Below are positions 5,323-6,475 of a stretch of DNA of 6,475 bases, in pieces (positions within the stretch are counted from its first letter, which is position 1; every line of letters starts with the position of its first letter). Source of the DNA: RUG14186 sp964644555 (GTDB lineage: Bacteria > Bacillota > Clostridia > Eubacteriales > Anaerofustaceae). Both the position numbers and the translations under genes were made by a program. The stretch lies in assembly GCA_964644555.1 (NCBI GenBank), contig CAZXWI010000086.1, forward strand, positions 1 through 6,475, given 5' to 3'. A model generated the notes under the pieces. That model did no database searches. It was not told the DNA's origin and worked only from the letters and a program-made list of their open reading frames with translations.

Positions 5323-6475
5323 TTGAAATCATTTATTGAAGAAAATAAAAAGATTTTTGCGATATTAATTGCGGTCTTGTTTTCGGCAGCGGCTTTGACT
5401 TTGTTTTATTTTGTTATTGATAATATATCTAGTGTGTACGATAAATGTATATACATTATTAAAAATGTATACGAAATAATAAACCCTGTAATAGTTGGCT
5501 TTGTTATAGCATATTTATTGAAAAGACCTTGTAATGCATTTTGCACCTTTCTTTCAAAGCACCCGTTTATAAAAAACAAACAAATGCGAAATGGCGTGGG
5601 CGTAGTCACGGTTTATATATTCTTCGCGATAGTCGTGGTTGTGTTTATGGCATTGATAATACCTAATACTATAGAAAATCTCATTACGCTGTTTGCAAGG
5701 CTTAGAGAACTCAAAGAGCCTTTTGAAGAATTTATTTTAAGGCTTTATCGAAATAAGCATTTCAGATACATTGCAAAGTTAATGAATATAAATATAAGTA
5801 ATGTAAGTCTGGGAGGAATGTATAAAGTAATAGTAGATGAAATAAGGCTGTGGATAAAAGATTCTTCGATAGAAGCATTTTCTTTTATGCAAAGTACCGT
5901 TAAGATAATTTACAATTCTTCGGTTGGAGCTGTTATCGCATTATATATAAGTTTGGAAGAAGATAAGCTTTTGATTCAAATCGGTAAGATTTTAAGGTGC
6001 GTATTTAAAAATAGTTTTGGTGATTTAAAAGAATTTTTTGCTACAGCCGATAAAATATTTGCGGATTACTTTTGTACAAAGATAATCTCTTCGTTTGCTC
6101 TGGGTGGGTTAAGCTTTGTTTTGTGCCTTATACTTAATATAGATTATCCGCTGAGCATAGGTGTGGTTACGGCTGTATTTAACCTTATACCTATTTTCGG
6201 GCCGTGGATCGGAGCAGGAATATGTGTATTGTTTACACTTTTCGGAGGGTTTTCTAAGGCAGTTTGGGTCCTTATTATAAGTGTTTTCGTGCAAATATTG
6301 GATGCAAATTTCGTTCAGCCTGTGGTGTTGGGCAGCGGAATCAATTTATCCGGATTTTGGAGCTTTGTGTCGGTGGTGGTCTTCGGAAATTTTGCCGGAA
6401 TATTCGGAATGGTAATATCAATGCCCGCATTTGCATTGATAAAGGAGTATGTGGCAAGGTGGGTGAGCAAAGAGC
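5323..6475 (+). CDS. AI-2E family transporter (UPF0118-type permease), TTG start, 3' end beyond the window
   Basis: From TTG at 5323 the frame is open for 384 codons to the window edge, about the full length of this family (roughly 350-400 residues), so only the tail is missing. The N-terminal part has hydrophobic segments at about 10-32, 50-66 and 92-114, then a long mostly soluble stretch (115-190), followed by several more membrane segments. The family signature is clear: YPLSIGVVTAVFNLIPIFGPWIGA at 275-298, then FVQPVVLG (330-337) and FGNFAGIFGMVISMPAFALIKEYV near the end. Family members have been linked to export of autoinducer-2 or, in other cases, to sodium/proton exchange, so the substrate stays open. 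AAGGAG six bases upstream supports the TTG start. It is divergent from lspA across 109 bases. The family call is firm; the function is not. Confidence 0.92.
   Translation, partial: MKSFIEENKKIFAILIAVLFSAAALTLFYFVIDNISSVYDKCIYIIKNVYEIINPVIVGFVIAYLLKRPCNAFCTFLSKHPFIKNKQMRNGVGVVTVYIFFAIVVVVFMALIIPNTIENLITLFARLRELKEPFEEFILRLYRNKHFRYIAKLMNINISNVSLGGMYKVIVDEIRLWIKDSSIEAFSFMQSTVKIIYNSSVGAVIALYISLEEDKLLIQIGKILRCVFKNSFGDLKEFFATADKIFADYFCTKIISSFALGGLSFVLCLILNIDYPLSIGVVTAVFNLIPIFGPWIGAGICVLFTLFGGFSKAVWVLIISVFVQILDANFVQPVVLGSGINLSGFWSFVSVVVFGNFAGIFGMVISMPAFALIKEYVARWVSKE

Noticed and set aside
5406..5609. Minus-strand 67-codon open frame inside the AI-2E-family gene
   Set aside because: It overlaps clear membrane-segment coding on the plus strand and has no independent support.
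6109..6294. Minus-strand 61-codon open frame
   Set aside because: It is antisense to the most conserved signature of the AI-2E family; Tyr, Asn and Lys rich text is typical of an antisense shadow.

Overview
The window is ordinary bacterial chromosome from an AT-rich, low-GC Gram-positive bacterium, most likely a Clostridia-like member of Bacillota. The grounds are strong purine-rich Shine-Dalgarno sites, extended -10 promoters, TTG starts, AT-rich spacers, a classic U-tract terminator, and the family mix (DUF1846/UPF0371, Tex, a short LspA, an AI-2E-type permease). The species cannot be read from the sequence. I see no CRISPR array, transposase, integrase, phage gene, tRNA or rRNA.

Layout. 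(1) Positions 4471 down to 1 hold a tight minus-strand gene run. In order of transcription it is: a GNAT acetyltransferase, a DUF1846/UPF0371 protein of unknown function with a TTG start, a membrane-anchored endonuclease/exonuclease/phosphatase (EEP) family enzyme, a PLP-dependent threonine-aldolase-type enzyme, and the first 114 codons of tex, which runs off the left edge. Junctions are a 4-base overlap or gaps of 3 to 6 bases, and no terminator lies between the genes, so this is very probably one operon with a promoter near 4508-4516. (2) Positions 4472-4757 are a spacer holding that promoter, an AT-rich palindrome, a stretch that may be decayed coding sequence, and the terminator of the next gene. 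(3) lspA (4758-5213, minus strand) is a single-gene unit with its own promoter and a strong Rho-independent terminator. (4) A 109-base divergent spacer separates lspA from a plus-strand AI-2E-family transporter. That transporter starts with TTG at 5323 and is still open at the right edge.

How the genes relate. lspA and the AI-2E-family permease are membrane genes transcribed away from each other. The five-gene operon mixes a small-molecule acetyltransferase, an unknown conserved protein, an exported phosphoesterase-like enzyme, an amino-acid lyase and an RNA-binding housekeeping factor. No single pathway links them, so co-regulation rather than a shared reaction is the safest reading. I did not find a clearly novel system. 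The best targets for a second look are the DUF1846 gene with its glycine-rich GPGSGK motif, the exported EEP enzyme between two cytosolic enzymes, and the possible gene relic at about 4540-4712.
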